Source: Acidobacteriota bacterium (GTDB lineage: Bacteria > Acidobacteriota > Terriglobia > Terriglobales > Acidobacteriaceae). From it: a stretch of 38,452 nt of DNA. This document shows positions 22,938 to 32,192 of this stretch, piece by piece; positions within the stretch are counted from its first letter, which is position 1; every line of letters starts with the position of its first letter. A program made the position numbers and the translations under genes. A model generated the notes under the pieces. It had not been told where the DNA came from. It saw nothing but the letters and a program-made list of their open reading frames with translations, and searched no databases. The stretch covers positions 1 to 38,452 of the forward strand of contig QIAA01000162.1 in the NCBI GenBank assembly GCA_003224905.1. The letters are read 5' to 3'.

Positions 22938-24625
22938 TTGTACAAGTTGTTGCTTGTGTCGAGCTCGGGCACGCTGCCGTCGTTGACTACAACCTCCCGC
23001 GGAGCAGCGGGTGCTTCGATCCTTATTGATGCCTTGGATCTGGCGCGCACTTCGAGCCGCTTTGTGACTTCGCCGCCCTCGAATCGCAAGCTCAGCGGAA
23101 CTTCGGCTCCGGCTTCCCCGCGGTTCTCGATAGTAACCGTAACCATGTGTCCACCCTTGGGGATTGGACGAGAATAGACTGAGTCCACCCTGAACTCTGG
23201 CAGACCTCGGTCGTGATAGACCCAAGCATCGAAGAACCATTGCAGGTCCCGATGCGCGGACTTTTCAATCAGTCGCTGCAAGTAAGCATTGTCCTTGTCT
23301 TCGACGGCCTGGTAGCTTAACAGAGCTCCATTCGGCAAGCCTCCCAACATGTCCCCCAACATCCACCAGACATACATCGCCTTGGTTTGCAGATAGACAT
23401 CATCAGGCGCGTCGATCAAAGAACGATTTGCTTTCGAAGCGAAAGCCTTTGTCTCGCCTGTGGCTGGTTTTGCTGGTCGTTCAGCTTCAACCAGCTCGGT
23501 CTTATGCGCATCCAGATAGTCCAGCGCCCGCTGGCGTCCTAATTGGGCCTCAATGAAGACTGCCTGCGCGTAATGCGAAAGTCCCTCTACGATCCAGGCC
23601 CGCGATGTATGCATCGACTGGCGCGCCTTCGCGTACACGAAGGCCAGTGTTGCCTCGTTTTTGACTGGAGATTTAAGCGGAGTAAGCAGCAAGCCTTCAC
23701 TGACAAAGGAAGCAGCGTCAGGATCAGGCAAACCAAGCACTTGCAGTCTTTCCGATCCACGGCCAACAGCAACGATTGGATCGATCTGGGAAACCGTCTC
23801 GCTATACTCCTTCGTAGCATCCTCTTGGCCTGGCAGAAACTCAATATCAAGAAAGTCTTGGGAGGCGATCTTCTGGTAATTGGCGATCACAAACGTGGGC
23901 ACGTTCACGCCAGGTTTAACCATGCTGAAGGCGCGGACCTTCTTCACCGACGGTTCGGTGAAGACTGTCGCGAGATCAGGGGCGCCGCTAAAGAATATAT
24001 CCGCGTCTGACGTGGACTCGAACAAGAGCACCATCCTTGCATCCGAATGCCTGACAATCCATCTTCCTACCGTGCCTGGGATGCTGTTTTGTTCCGATAG
24101 ATTCGCGGCCTCGGTCGCCACCGGATACCACACAACGTACCCAATCCCACGCACGGCGGTAAACGATGAGCTGATCTGGTCCCAGTCGCTGTGTCTTGCC
24201 TGCTCTTCCGGCACGCCGATTCGCGTCAGCCGCGTGGTATCGAGCGGGATGGTTCCCTCATAGCCAACTTCCAATTCGATGCTGCCTTCGGGCAGTACTT
24301 CCTTTGGCAGTGTCACAATTGCTTCTGATACTGCGCCGGTGTGGTCAATGTCTGATGTATAAGGCTGCGACACGAACTGCACGGGTTTTCCTTCAGCTCG
24401 TATCGAGCGCCAATCCAGCGTCGACGAAATCTGCAGCGACAAATTTTTCTGCGGAACGGACGAGTCGTTGCGCAGGGTAATCGTGCCGCGCGCCGCCAGT
24501 CTCTGCTGTTCGGGTTCGATGCGAACATTCAGGTTGTAATTTGTGAAGGTAAATGCTTCGCGGTCAAGGGCAATGGCGGGAAGATTAAGACCACAGAGGA
24601 CACAGAGGACATAGAGGAACTTCAT
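22916..24625 (-). CDS. M1-peptidase-like exported protein without the zinc-binding motif
   Basis: A 569-residue protein with a signal peptide (about 1-19) and the fold order of M1 aminopeptidases: an N-terminal beta-domain ('YNLNVRIEPEQQRLAARGTI'), then the catalytic-type helical domain, then a C-terminal beta-sandwich from about 490. The second-helix signature SRAWIVEGLSHYAQ (341-354) keeps the Glu that is the third zinc ligand in M1 enzymes. The preceding helix, where HExxH should be, reads FVYAKARQSM (329-338) and has no His, so zinc cannot be bound in the usual way. I infer a non-enzymatic paralogue. Both ends are unusual: codons 3-12 come from a CACAGAGG repeat, and the last seven codons from a TGATTCAA repeat. 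The ATG overlaps the stop of rlmB by 4 bases. Confidence 0.8.
   Translation of the reverse strand: MKFLYVLCVLCGLNLPAIALDREAFTFTNYNLNVRIEPEQQRLAARGTITLRNDSSVPQKNLSLQISSTLDWRSIRAEGKPVQFVSQPYTSDIDHTGAVSEAIVTLPKEVLPEGSIELEVGYEGTIPLDTTRLTRIGVPEEQARHSDWDQISSSFTAVRGIGYVVWYPVATEAANLSEQNSIPGTVGRWIVRHSDARMVLLFESTSDADIFFSGAPDLATVFTEPSVKKVRAFSMVKPGVNVPTFVIANYQKIASQDFLDIEFLPGQEDATKEYSETVSQIDPIVAVGRGSERLQVLGLPDPDAASFVSEGLLLTPLKSPVKNEATLAFVYAKARQSMHTSRAWIVEGLSHYAQAVFIEAQLGRQRALDYLDAHKTELVEAERPAKPATGETKAFASKANRSLIDAPDDVYLQTKAMYVWWMLGDMLGGLPNGALLSYQAVEDKDNAYLQRLIEKSAHRDLQWFFDAWVYHDRGLPEFRVDSVYSRPIPKGGHMVTVTIENRGEAGAEVPLSLRFEGGEVTKRLEVRARSKASIRIEAPAAPREVVVNDGSVPELDTSNNLYKIESLNH
24591..24617 (+). repeat. CACAGAGG-type dispersed repeat, copy 2 (inside a signal peptide)
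   Basis: CCACAGAGGACACAGAGGAC followed by ATAGAGG: three 9-base units with a common core. On the minus strand it encodes residues 3-12 (FLYVLCVLCG) of the M1-like protein's signal peptide. Confidence 0.65.
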
Positions 24626-25371
24626 TTTGAGCCCTGGCTGGTCTTGTTTTTTCGCTGGCGGAGAATCTCGTAGAGCACCACTCCAGCTGCAACCGAGACA
24701 TTTAATGATGCCACCTTCCCGAGCATGGGAATCGAAACCAGGAAGTCACATCTTTTCCGTACCAGATCGTGAAGTCCTTTACCCTCCGCGCCCATCACCA
24801 GCGCGCAATCCATCTTGTAATCGAGTGACTCGTAACTTTGGCTACCGCGCTCATCCAATCCCACGATCCACAGATTGTTCGATTTCAATTCTTCCAGCGT
24901 GCGGGCAATATTCGTAACTTTGGCAATCGGCAGGTGCTCGCTGGCTCCTGCAGACACTTTGGCAACGGCGGCTGTTACTCCCGCCGCTCGCCGCTCTGGT
25001 ATCACCACGCCATCTGCCCCAGCCGCATCGGCCGTGCGCAGAATCGCGCCCAGGTTGTGCGGATCCTCAACCCCATCGAGCACCACGACAAGCGAATGTG
25101 TTCCACGCTTGGCCGCGAGCACATCATCAACGTCGCTGTACTGCTTCGCCGAGGTGACTGCGACTACACCCTGGTGTCCATTGTTACCAGCCATGCGATC
25201 GAGTTCCGCCCGAGGCACAAACCTCACCGCCACGGCTTGTCTCCGGCACTCGTCTATAACTCGCTGAAGCCGCAGATCATGGCGCTCTTTCGCCACGCCT
25301 ACCCATTCGAACGCACGGCCGCGCGCCTTCAGCGCCTCGGTGACGGCATTAATGCCGTAGATAAGGTTCAT
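24622..25371 (-). CDS. rlmB: 23S rRNA (guanosine-2'-O)-methyltransferase, RlmB/TrmH family
   Basis: A 249-residue SPOUT methyltransferase that probably methylates the 2'-O of G2251 in 23S rRNA using S-adenosylmethionine. The N-terminal substrate-binding domain (about 1-85) begins YGINAVTEALKARG. The knotted catalytic domain has motif 1 'DPHNLGAILRTADAAGADGV' (Asn-x-x-x-x-x-Arg), motif 2 'CALVMGAEGKGL', and motif 3 'IPMLGKVASLNVSVAAGV', which together form the trefoil-knot SAM site. The length is normal. The start is ATG at 25369-25371. It shares an 80-base divergent region with the thiolase gene, and its stop overlaps the start of the M1-like gene. Confidence 0.93.
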   Translation of the reverse strand: MNLIYGINAVTEALKARGRAFEWVGVAKERHDLRLQRVIDECRRQAVAVRFVPRAELDRMAGNNGHQGVVAVTSAKQYSDVDDVLAAKRGTHSLVVVLDGVEDPHNLGAILRTADAAGADGVVIPERRAAGVTAAVAKVSAGASEHLPIAKVTNIARTLEELKSNNLWIVGLDERGSQSYESLDYKMDCALVMGAEGKGLHDLVRKRCDFLVSIPMLGKVASLNVSVAAGVVLYEILRQRKNKTSQGSK

Positions 25372-25451
25372 CGAAACACCAGTCTAATGCCTTGAGCATG
25401 GCCTGAGAGCGCTGATACGCGAATGTTAGACTGACGATTGGGAGGGCGCCC

Positions 25452-26633
25452 ATGCAGGACGTGTACATTATGTCGGCGGTCCGCACTCCCATCGGCAAGT
25501 TTGGCGGATCTCTTGCGTCCATGACGGCAGCCGACATGGGCGTAGTCGCCGCCAAAGCCGCTATGGAGCGCGCCGGAGTTCGCCCTGATCAGGTCGAAGA
25601 GACCATTTTCGGCAACGCCCGCCAGGCCGGCGGCGGCCCGAATCCCGCCCGCCAAATCTCAATTCGTAGCGGCGTGCCCCAGGAAGTTCCGGCCTACACG
25701 GTGAATAAAGCTTGTGCTTCTGGACTTAAGTCGATTGCTCTTGCGTATCAGGAGATTGCAACCGGCAATCTGAATTGCGTGCTGGCTGGTGGTACTGAAT
25801 CCATGTCGCGCCTGCCGTACTATCTCGACGGCGCGCGCTGGGGCTATCGCCTGGGTCACCAGGAACTCGTCGACGGCATGTACCGCGACGGGTTCTTCTG
25901 CCCCATGTCACAAATGGTAATGGGAGAAACGGCTGAAGTCCTTGCCGAGCAGTACAAGATTTCGCGCGAAGAGCAGGATCAGTACGCGCTCTGTTCCCAA
26001 ACCCGAGCCACACTGGCCATTGAGAGCGGCCGCTTTCAGGATGAAATGGTGCCGGTGACTCTGGAGAGCAAGAAGGGGCCACAGACTTGCAACTGTGACG
26101 AGCATCCGTTCATCGGCGCCACTCTGGAGAAAATGGCGAAGCTTAGCCCGGTGTTCTCGAAAGCTGGCACTATCACCGCGGGGAACTCGTCCGGGATTAC
26201 CGACGGCGCCGCGGCCGTGGTGGTCGCGAGCGAGGCGTTTGCGACACAAAATAATCTGAAGCCGCTGGCGCGGATCGTCGCTGTGACCTCTGCCGGAGTC
26301 GATCCGCGAATCATGGGAATCGGCCCTGTCCCTGCGTTACGCAAGATGGGGCAGAAACATCAACTCCGGCTTGCTGATTTCGATCTCGTTGAACTGAATG
26401 AAGCCTTCGCCGCCCAAGTGCTCGCCTGCGATCGCGATCTGCACTTCGACCGCGACCGACTCAACGTCAACGGAGGGGCGATCGCCCTGGGCCATCCGAT
26501 CGGCTGCACCGGCACCCGCATTACGGTCACTCTGGTCCACGAGATGCTGAAACGTAGAGCCAAACGCGGTGTAGCCACACTCTGCGTTAGCGGAGGCATG
26601 GGAATGGCGTTAGCGCTGGAGAACGTCGCCTAG
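25452..26633 (+). CDS. Acetyl-CoA acetyltransferase (thiolase)
   Basis: A 393-residue thiolase II. The acyl-accepting Cys is C88 in [10 protein letters not shown]; His348 lies in GHPIGCTG and the general-base Cys378 in 'LCVSGGMG'; 'ELNEAFAAQ' and '[13 protein letters not shown]' are also characteristic. It condenses two acetyl-CoA to acetoacetyl-CoA, or runs in reverse, so it may serve polyhydroxybutyrate, isoprenoid or fatty-acid pathways; the neighbours do not decide. All catalytic residues are present and the length is normal. ATG 25452 has a strong GGGAGG site. No phaB or hydroxyacyl-CoA dehydrogenase is adjacent, so atoB, phaA or fadA would all be over-assignment. Confidence 0.95.
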   Translation: MQDVYIMSAVRTPIGKFGGSLASMTAADMGVVAAKAAMERAGVRPDQVEETIFGNARQAGGGPNPARQISIRSGVPQEVPAYTVNKACASGLKSIALAYQEIATGNLNCVLAGGTESMSRLPYYLDGARWGYRLGHQELVDGMYRDGFFCPMSQMVMGETAEVLAEQYKISREEQDQYALCSQTRATLAIESGRFQDEMVPVTLESKKGPQTCNCDEHPFIGATLEKMAKLSPVFSKAGTITAGNSSGITDGAAAVVVASEAFATQNNLKPLARIVAVTSAGVDPRIMGIGPVPALRKMGQKHQLRLADFDLVELNEAFAAQVLACDRDLHFDRDRLNVNGGAIALGHPIGCTGTRITVTLVHEMLKRRAKRGVATLCVSGGMGMALALENVA

Positions 26634-26639
26634 GGTCGA

Positions 26640-26645
26640 TATACT
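26640..26645 (+). promoter_or_regulatory. -10 element of the LytTR regulator gene
   Basis: TATACT lies 30 bases before ATG 26675, followed by a GGAG ribosome binding site. There is no convincing -35 hexamer, since that position lies within the last codons of the thiolase gene. Confidence 0.35.
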
Positions 26646-26674
26646 TTCTGTTTGGCAATTGTGCGGAGCAACTA

Positions 26675-27454
26675 ATGTCATTATCTGCTGTAATCATCGA
26701 TGATGAACAGCTGGCGCGCGACGAACTCGCTTATCTCTTGAAAACAGTCGACGACGTGGACGTTGTCGCCCAAGGCAAGAACGGCGTTGAAGCCGTCAAT
26801 CTGATCCGTGAGCACAACCCAGATCTCGTTTTTCTAGACGTGCAAATGCCTGGGCTAGACGGCTTCGGGGTCATCAAGAAATTACTGGACAAGAAGATAA
26901 CACTGCCGAAAATTGTTTTTGCGACCGCCTTCGACCAATATGCGGTCAAAGCGTTTGAAGTGAATGCTGTCGACTACCTGCTAAAGCCGTTCGATAGGAA
27001 GCGCGTAGCACAGTCAGTCCAAAGAGCCCGAGCCAAAAAAGACCCGGCGAGCTCATCGTCTGACAAATTAGAGACGCTGGTTCGCATGCTCGAGTCACAG
27101 CAGCCGCAGACATCGAAGATTCTGCTGAAGGCTGGAGGACGTTTGTTTCTGGTCAATCAAAAAGATATCTGCCATGCGTCGATTGAGGACGGCGTCATCT
27201 CTGTAGCGACCGGCGGGCCCAACGGCATGGAAGGCCAATCTAACTGCCGCACTCTGGAAGAGCTCCTGGACAGCCTTGATCCCAACCTCTTCTGGCGGGC
27301 ACACAGGTCCTACTTGGTAAATATCAATCACATTAAGGAAGTTGTCCCCTGGTTCAAGAGTTCCTATCAGCTGCGCATGGACGACAAGAAGCAAACTGAA
27401 ATCCCCGTCAGCCGCGCTCAGACCAGGCGCCTTCGCGAACTCTTCGGATTGTAG
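26675..27454 (+). CDS. LytTR-family response regulator
   Basis: A 259-residue two-component regulator. The receiver domain has the acidic pocket at Asp9-Asp10, the phosphorylated Asp55 in 'LVFLDVQMPGLDGF', Thr in 'FATAFDQYAVKAF' and Lys104 in 'DYLLKPF'. A Ser-rich linker (about 122-145) leads to a LytTR DNA-binding domain (about 145-255) with 'GRLFLVNQKDICHASIEDG', 'WRAHRSYLVNINHIKEV' and 'EIPVSRAQTRRLREL'. LytTR proteins bind direct repeats and often control virulence, exopolysaccharide or exported proteins. No histidine kinase is adjacent, so the partner is elsewhere. It converges with the crp-like gene across a strong hairpin. Confidence 0.95.
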   Translation: MSLSAVIIDDEQLARDELAYLLKTVDDVDVVAQGKNGVEAVNLIREHNPDLVFLDVQMPGLDGFGVIKKLLDKKITLPKIVFATAFDQYAVKAFEVNAVDYLLKPFDRKRVAQSVQRARAKKDPASSSSDKLETLVRMLESQQPQTSKILLKAGGRLFLVNQKDICHASIEDGVISVATGGPNGMEGQSNCRTLEELLDSLDPNLFWRAHRSYLVNINHIKEVVPWFKSSYQLRMDDKKQTEIPVSRAQTRRLRELFGL

Positions 27455-27504
27455 TGATCACATCAGTTGCCCAGCCCAACATCCTAATTCTCAACAAACA
27501 GAGA

Positions 27505-27535
27505 CCGGCGGCTGGGAGGGGTGCCCAGCCGCCGG
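27505..27535. terminator. Bidirectional terminator hairpin
   Basis: Perfect 12-base arms CCGGCGGCTGGG (27505-27516) and CCCAGCCGCCGG (27524-27535) enclose a 7-base loop, midway between two convergent genes. It is very stable on both strands but has no T run. Confidence 0.65.
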
Positions 27536-27550
27536 AGCTGCTGCCCCCTG

Positions 27551-28270
27551 CTAAGCAGCCAGCGCTTCCAGCGCAGTTCGGTTGCGAATCACCAGCGTCG
27601 AGCCTTCCAGCCGAATCAATTCTTTCTTCTTTAATTCGCTGAGCAATCGCGTAACTGTTTCCCGCGATGATCCGATCATCTGGGCCATCTCTTCATGAGT
27701 CAGCACGGATCTCACACGGATTTCCCGTGCATCCTCCGCCTCCTCGCGTCCGCTCGTCCAGGAAAGCAGCAGCCTCGCCAACTTCCCCGCAGAGGAGCGC
27801 GCCAGCACGAGTTCATGTATGTCCCGATAAGCCGACTGGAACTCTTTGCTCAACGCCTGAGCGGCGCGAAGACCCAATTCTCCGTGTTGCTCCAGCAGCT
27901 TCATTAACGCATCACGACGCAGAAAATTGACTTGGCACGGACCAGACGTCTCTGCTGTCACTTCATAAGGCGTTCCGGAGATAAGCGCGCTCAAGCCGAG
28001 TGCCTCGCCAGGCTCTGCTATCTTCAGGATCAAAACCTTCCCTTCGCGAGATGTGGTCGAAAGCTTCACTTTCCCCGAGCATAGTACAAAAGCCCCCCGT
28101 GGCATTTGGCCTTCAACAAACAGGATCGCCCCTCCCGGGTACGTACCCAAATGGCTCTCGGCACTGAACGTCCTAAGTACATCGGGAGATAAACAGCAGA
28201 ACCACTTGGGCCTACGCAATCTGCAGGTGGCGCAACTGTCGATAATTTCCAATCCGTAGGGAGTATTCAT
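27551..28270 (-). CDS. Crp/Fnr-family regulator with N-terminal Cys cluster
   Basis: A 239-residue protein starting at ATG 28268-28270. A cyclic-nucleotide-binding-like beta roll (about 32-140, with 'YPGGAILFVEGQMPRGAFVL' and 'GLSALISGTPYEVTAET') is followed by a dimer helix and the Crp helix-turn-helix (about 185-230: LTHEEMAQMIGSSRETVTRL). The N-terminus carries Cys13, Cys16, Cys25 and Cys26 in the pattern C-x2-C-x8-CC, similar to the iron-sulfur ligands of FNR, and further Cys residues lie in the roll. An oxygen- or redox-responsive role is plausible but not proven. The cAMP-contact Arg of E. coli Crp is not apparent, which argues against a simple Crp. The frame stays open for another 161 codons upstream. 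The gene lies downstream of the GAF sigma54 regulator, separated by 676 bases. Confidence 0.88.
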   Translation of the reverse strand: MNTPYGLEIIDSCATCRLRRPKWFCCLSPDVLRTFSAESHLGTYPGGAILFVEGQMPRGAFVLCSGKVKLSTTSREGKVLILKIAEPGEALGLSALISGTPYEVTAETSGPCQVNFLRRDALMKLLEQHGELGLRAAQALSKEFQSAYRDIHELVLARSSAGKLARLLLSWTSGREEAEDAREIRVRSVLTHEEMAQMIGSSRETVTRLLSELKKKELIRLEGSTLVIRNRTALEALAA

Positions 28271-28946
28271 GTTTGTGCCCGTTCCGTCCTGGTCTGAAAT
28301 GTGAAGGTTTTCAGCTTTTGCCGGCATCTTGGTTCTTAGGGATAGATGCTCGGTTTCTGACAACAAGACCGCTGCGATCCCTGCCGCCTCCTGAGATGAC
28401 CGGACCGCTTGGATTAGCTCCCAACCCGCGCTCGGATCCTCCTGCTTTTGCCACATGCAGTGGCACCAGAACAGAAACAAAGGTTCAGGCTCTGGCTCGG
28501 AGTTCTCAGCGCACACTAACTCCGACGAAGGAACCAACCGCCTGACCGCAGCTTGAGTGATACCTGAGTGTCTGCTGCGCTCATAGTGTGATTTGCGCCC
28601 TGAAAGTGCAACGACCCGAGCCAGCCCACGAAAGTTGTACCTTGAATTGTTAGAGCGAGGCTCAGTGCTGGGGCAGGCCACCCGCTTTGCGAACGGGGTC
28701 GTCACAGAATGAGAGACCGCTCTTCCGCCCGCCTCATCGTTGCTGAGTCGCATCTTTCCTGGGAGACGCTGTAAGTAGTTCGAACACTGTGCAGTCTGAC
28801 CTCCAAACTGGCAGGCTGTTCCTAACCTGTGGTAAATAAGCCAAAGAAGCCTCTAAGAATGGGAATGGAAGCGTTTGCGTGGACTTGGCAACTGACGATC
28901 TAACGGCAGCGGTGCCGAGGCATCGTCATGCAGTAAGATCCGTTTT
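28271..28946 (-). other. Gene-poor spacer upstream of the Crp/Fnr gene
   Basis: 676 bases between two minus-strand genes. There is no stop in the crp-like frame from 28271 to 28753 (161 codons), which includes a stretch such as AGWELIQAVRSSQEAAGIAA that looks protein-like. No ribosome binding site or clear start is seen for a separate gene. It could be a longer N-terminus, a decayed response-regulator-like gene or chance. The part from 28754 to 28946 shows nothing that I can name. Confidence 0.35.
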
Positions 28947-31538
28947 TCAATCCTGATACTCTTCGCGAACAATCCCCATCCGTACAATTCTCGACTGCAA
29001 GGTGGTCCGCTTCAGGCCGAGCCGCACAGCCGCGCCTTGAGGGCCGGCAATTACTCCCCCAGTTTCGCGAAGAACGCTAACAATGTGCTGCCGTTCCAAG
29101 CCTTCGAGCGTGCGGTCATTTGCACTGACATCGACGTGAGCATCCAGTTCGGATAGTGGAACACGCAACTCCGGCCCCTCGGAAAGGATGACAGATCTCT
29201 CAATGAAATTTTCCAACTCTCGCACGTTCCCGGGCCAATCCCAGTCCTTTAAAGCCTCCAAGATCTCTTTCGGGATAGTGTCGATCTGCTTGTCGAGTTC
29301 GCGCGCGAATTTCTGGATGAAGTACCGTACTAGTTGAGGGATGTCAGTACGTCGCTCCCGGAGCGTCGGCATCTTTATTGGAAATACGTTCAGGCGGTAG
29401 TACAAGTCGCTGCGGAATTCGCGCTCCGTAACGCTTCGTGCCAGGTCACGGTTCGTGGCCGCGATCAGACGGATGTTCACCTTCAGAGTGCGCGTACTTC
29501 CCAGTCGTTCGAACTCTTGATCCTGCAGGACCCTTAGCAGCTTAGGCTGAAGTTCCAACGGGATATCTCCGACTTCGTCCAAAAAAAGCGTCCCTTTATC
29601 CGCCAGCTCGAGGCGTCCAATCTTCTGGCTGATAGCGCCGGTGAACGATCCTTTCTCATGCCCAAACAACTCGCTCTCCAGCAGCCCTGTCGGAATTGCA
29701 GCGCAGTTTATTTTTACGAAGGCGGCGTCCTTGCGTGCGCTCATACGGTGTATTGCCCGCGCAATTAGCTCTTTACCTGTACCCGTCTCCCCCAGAACCA
29801 GCACCGTGGCTGGACTTACAGCGACAGTCTTTGCCTTCTGCAGCGCCCTTTTTAAAGTGTCGCTATCGCCAATGATTTCTTCAAAGTTAAGCTCGGCCCG
29901 AATCTCCTCTTGCAGGTATATCCGTTCCTTTGCCAACTTATCCTTAAGCCCTGCTATCTCCTGATACGCGCGCGCATTATCGAGCGCCAGGGCAACTTGA
30001 GACGCGACCTGCTCCAAAAGCTTCACGTCGTCTGTTTGGAAGGCGTTTTCCTTGCTGCTGGCCAAATTCAGCGTTCCCAGGTCACCTTTTGGGGTGCTCA
30101 ACGGGACGCAGCACAAAGACCGGATTCCTTGGGCGAGCATTTCGTTCACAAACACCGACTGCACGCCCAGCAGTTCTTCACCGCGAAAGACTTTGCTTCC
30201 GAGTTTTGATATTGCCCTCTCGGGCAGTTCCTTCAACTGCAGAGTGGCAAATCCCGACTCAAGGTCTTCAACCCCAGGATCAAGAGGGTACAGAGCCAGG
30301 GTCCGCGTGCTGGGATGATGCACACTAATCGTTGCATGTTCGTGCGGAATCATTCTCTGCAGGTACTCGGAAATAGCGGGAAAGAGCTTCGCCGGCTCGC
30401 GATGCGTAACCAGGGTGGTGTTGAGTTCCAGCAGCGCCTGCAGCCGATCTCTTTCTTGGCAAAGGGTTCGGCTGACTATATGAAGCGATTGCTCCAGCTT
30501 CTTCTGTTCCGTAACCTCTACAACCGCGGCGCCGATTTGCTTGACTCTTCCATTGTGGTCTCGTATCGGAAAGCAATTCGCAATCCAATACCTCAGTTCG
30601 GCTCGAGTAGGCAGTTCCGCCTTCAGTTCGAAATTCAGGACCGGTTCACCGCTGATGAGGACGCGCTCGAAAGCCGGTTGGATTTCTTTGACCCTATTTC
30701 CGATAATCTCACCCACCGTCTTGCCTAGGTGTGCTTCGGCCGGTATCCCATTCATCTGCGCGAGGATCCCATTAATCGCCTTGTAGCGCAGCTGATCGTC
30801 CAGAATACAAAGACCCACTGTGGAGGCGCTGAAGAAACCACCAAGCAGCTGTTCCGGTTCACTTAGCTCATACGAGGATAAGAAGCGGTTTTGCGGAGCG
30901 TCGGTTACACCATCAAAAATCAAGCCGCTTAAAAATTCTTTTCCTTGCTGCAGCGCCTCCCGGTTAACTACGTTCTCTACTGCCAACGCTACCAATTCAG
31001 CGACTCGCAGCAGAAAACCGACATCGTTGTCGGCGTAGGCATTAAGCTGCCCGCTGCCTAAGCCCAACGTCCCTAATTTTTTTTGCGCTGTCGTTAACGG
31101 TAACCAGCAATGTGACCGCAGGCCGCGATCTCTGAGCAACTGCAGAGTGGCGGGGAAGCGAGTATCGGATTCCAGGTCGGATATTACGAGGGGTTGTTGA
31201 TTCTGCCATGTCCATCCGGAAGCTGTTCCCTCCACGGATTTTTCAATGGGAGCGGGAGCGAGCTCGCCCCCATGCCACGGGTACATTTGCAGGACATTTC
31301 GTGCCGGTTCGTGCAGGGCAAAGCCAACAAATTCCGCGGCTGCAATCTCTCGCAGCCGTTCCGACATCGAAACAAAAAAGTGCGGAAGGTCCTGGCTTCG
31401 GACCAGAAGATCCGTTATTTCCAGCAACGTTTCGTAACGACGAAGATCCAGCCCAGGATCAAGGCCCTTAGCCAAACCTATTTGCACGAGCTTACAAACT
31501 CCACTGCGCCCCCCTCGAGCAAACAATTCCGAAGTCAA
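28947..31538 (-). CDS. sigma54-dependent transcriptional activator with GAF-PAS-GAF sensor
   Basis: An 863-residue FhlA-like activator. In order: GAF (about 48-190), PAS (235-345, '[20 protein letters not shown]'), GAF (370-520), a coiled linker, the AAA+ domain (about 555-790) and a Fis-type helix-turn-helix at the C-terminus ('[19 protein letters not shown]'). Walker A is GETGTGKE (583-590), Walker B '[10 protein letters not shown]' (649-658), and the sigma54-contact loop reads GSFTGA (630-635) instead of the usual GAFTGA. There is no receiver domain, so it should respond to a ligand or redox/light signal through GAF or PAS. The start is TTG at 31536-31538; GTG at 31497 is an alternative closer to the first domain. 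No sigma54 promoter is apparent nearby. The target genes are unknown. Confidence 0.93.
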   Translation of the reverse strand: MTSELFARGGRSGVCKLVQIGLAKGLDPGLDLRRYETLLEITDLLVRSQDLPHFFVSMSERLREIAAAEFVGFALHEPARNVLQMYPWHGGELAPAPIEKSVEGTASGWTWQNQQPLVISDLESDTRFPATLQLLRDRGLRSHCWLPLTTAQKKLGTLGLGSGQLNAYADNDVGFLLRVAELVALAVENVVNREALQQGKEFLSGLIFDGVTDAPQNRFLSSYELSEPEQLLGGFFSASTVGLCILDDQLRYKAINGILAQMNGIPAEAHLGKTVGEIIGNRVKEIQPAFERVLISGEPVLNFELKAELPTRAELRYWIANCFPIRDHNGRVKQIGAAVVEVTEQKKLEQSLHIVSRTLCQERDRLQALLELNTTLVTHREPAKLFPAISEYLQRMIPHEHATISVHHPSTRTLALYPLDPGVEDLESGFATLQLKELPERAISKLGSKVFRGEELLGVQSVFVNEMLAQGIRSLCCVPLSTPKGDLGTLNLASSKENAFQTDDVKLLEQVASQVALALDNARAYQEIAGLKDKLAKERIYLQEEIRAELNFEEIIGDSDTLKRALQKAKTVAVSPATVLVLGETGTGKELIARAIHRMSARKDAAFVKINCAAIPTGLLESELFGHEKGSFTGAISQKIGRLELADKGTLFLDEVGDIPLELQPKLLRVLQDQEFERLGSTRTLKVNIRLIAATNRDLARSVTEREFRSDLYYRLNVFPIKMPTLRERRTDIPQLVRYFIQKFARELDKQIDTIPKEILEALKDWDWPGNVRELENFIERSVILSEGPELRVPLSELDAHVDVSANDRTLEGLERQHIVSVLRETGGVIAGPQGAAVRLGLKRTTLQSRIVRMGIVREEYQD

Positions 31539-31618
31539 TGTAAATCGACTTTGTCAGAGCTTAACGAAACCTCGCGTTTTGTCCGTTTTTCAGAACAAAT
31601 TCTCAAAATCTTGCTCTT

Positions 31619-31633
31619 GCACCGTTACGGTGC
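31619..31633. terminator. Short palindrome before the membrane-protein gene end
   Basis: GCACCGTTACGGTGC, 7-base arms, lies 20 bases beyond the stop of the gene at 31653-32192 on the minus strand. It may end that transcript or act as an operator for the sigma54 activator gene that begins just downstream. Confidence 0.35.
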
Positions 31634-31652
31634 TGATGTCTTAACTCATTCT

Positions 31653-32192
31653 TCATAGAACTGCCGAAAGCCGAGCAGCGTACGTCGGATACTGCACGCG
31701 AGCCACCAGGCTGGCTGCACTGCTTAAGCTTTGATATTGTTCCAACAAGCGGCGCGGCGAGAACCTGGCATTGGGCAAAACAACTCGCAGCAGCAGCATG
31801 GCAATGACAAGCGGCGCATACAAGCGCAACCGATACGCGTTGTACATCAACCGGCGGCCCGACAGTACAATTTCCGCGTTCTCGCTACGAGCGGCCGCTT
31901 CGCCCATCCGCAAGAGAACGGCCGCATTCCGTCTGGTGACAGAAACATAGTCGACCGCGGCTCTCAGGCGCTCACCCTGCAAAACACGGAAATCTGCAGG
32001 AGAGAGATTGCCCTGCAGGAATTTTTCTTCCTCCGGATCCATCAGATTCCGGAAAGCAGCGAGATCAACTGGCCTGAGCTCGTGCACCATGTCATCAAGC
32101 TTACGAAACGGAGCGCTTTGGCCGCGGGCTGCATATAGCAAAACGAGCAGGCTGCCCACCGATATCAAGACGAGCGTGATGGTCAGAATCAT
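31653..32192 (-). CDS. Membrane protein, unknown function
   Basis: A 179-residue protein. One N-terminal hydrophobic helix (about 2-22) and a second near 125-141 flank a soluble, largely helical domain (about 25-120: MVHELRPVDLAAFRNLMDPE, 'LSPADFRVLQGERLRAAVDY', 'RRNAAVLLRMGEAA'). The C-terminal section is short and basic. No family recognised. Its ATG overlaps the stop of the upstream membrane-protein gene in an ATGA arrangement, so the two proteins are translationally coupled and probably act together in the membrane. Confidence 0.7.
   Translation of the reverse strand: MILTITLVLISVGSLLVLLYAARGQSAPFRKLDDMVHELRPVDLAAFRNLMDPEEEKFLQGNLSPADFRVLQGERLRAAVDYVSVTRRNAAVLLRMGEAAARSENAEIVLSGRRLMYNAYRLRLYAPLVIAMLLLRVVLPNARFSPRRLLEQYQSLSSAASLVARVQYPTYAARLSAVL

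Noticed and set aside
21559..24500. Numerous plus-strand open frames opposite the RNase and M1-like genes
   Set aside because: They are shadows of GC-rich genes on the other strand, with no ribosome binding sites or recognisable motifs.
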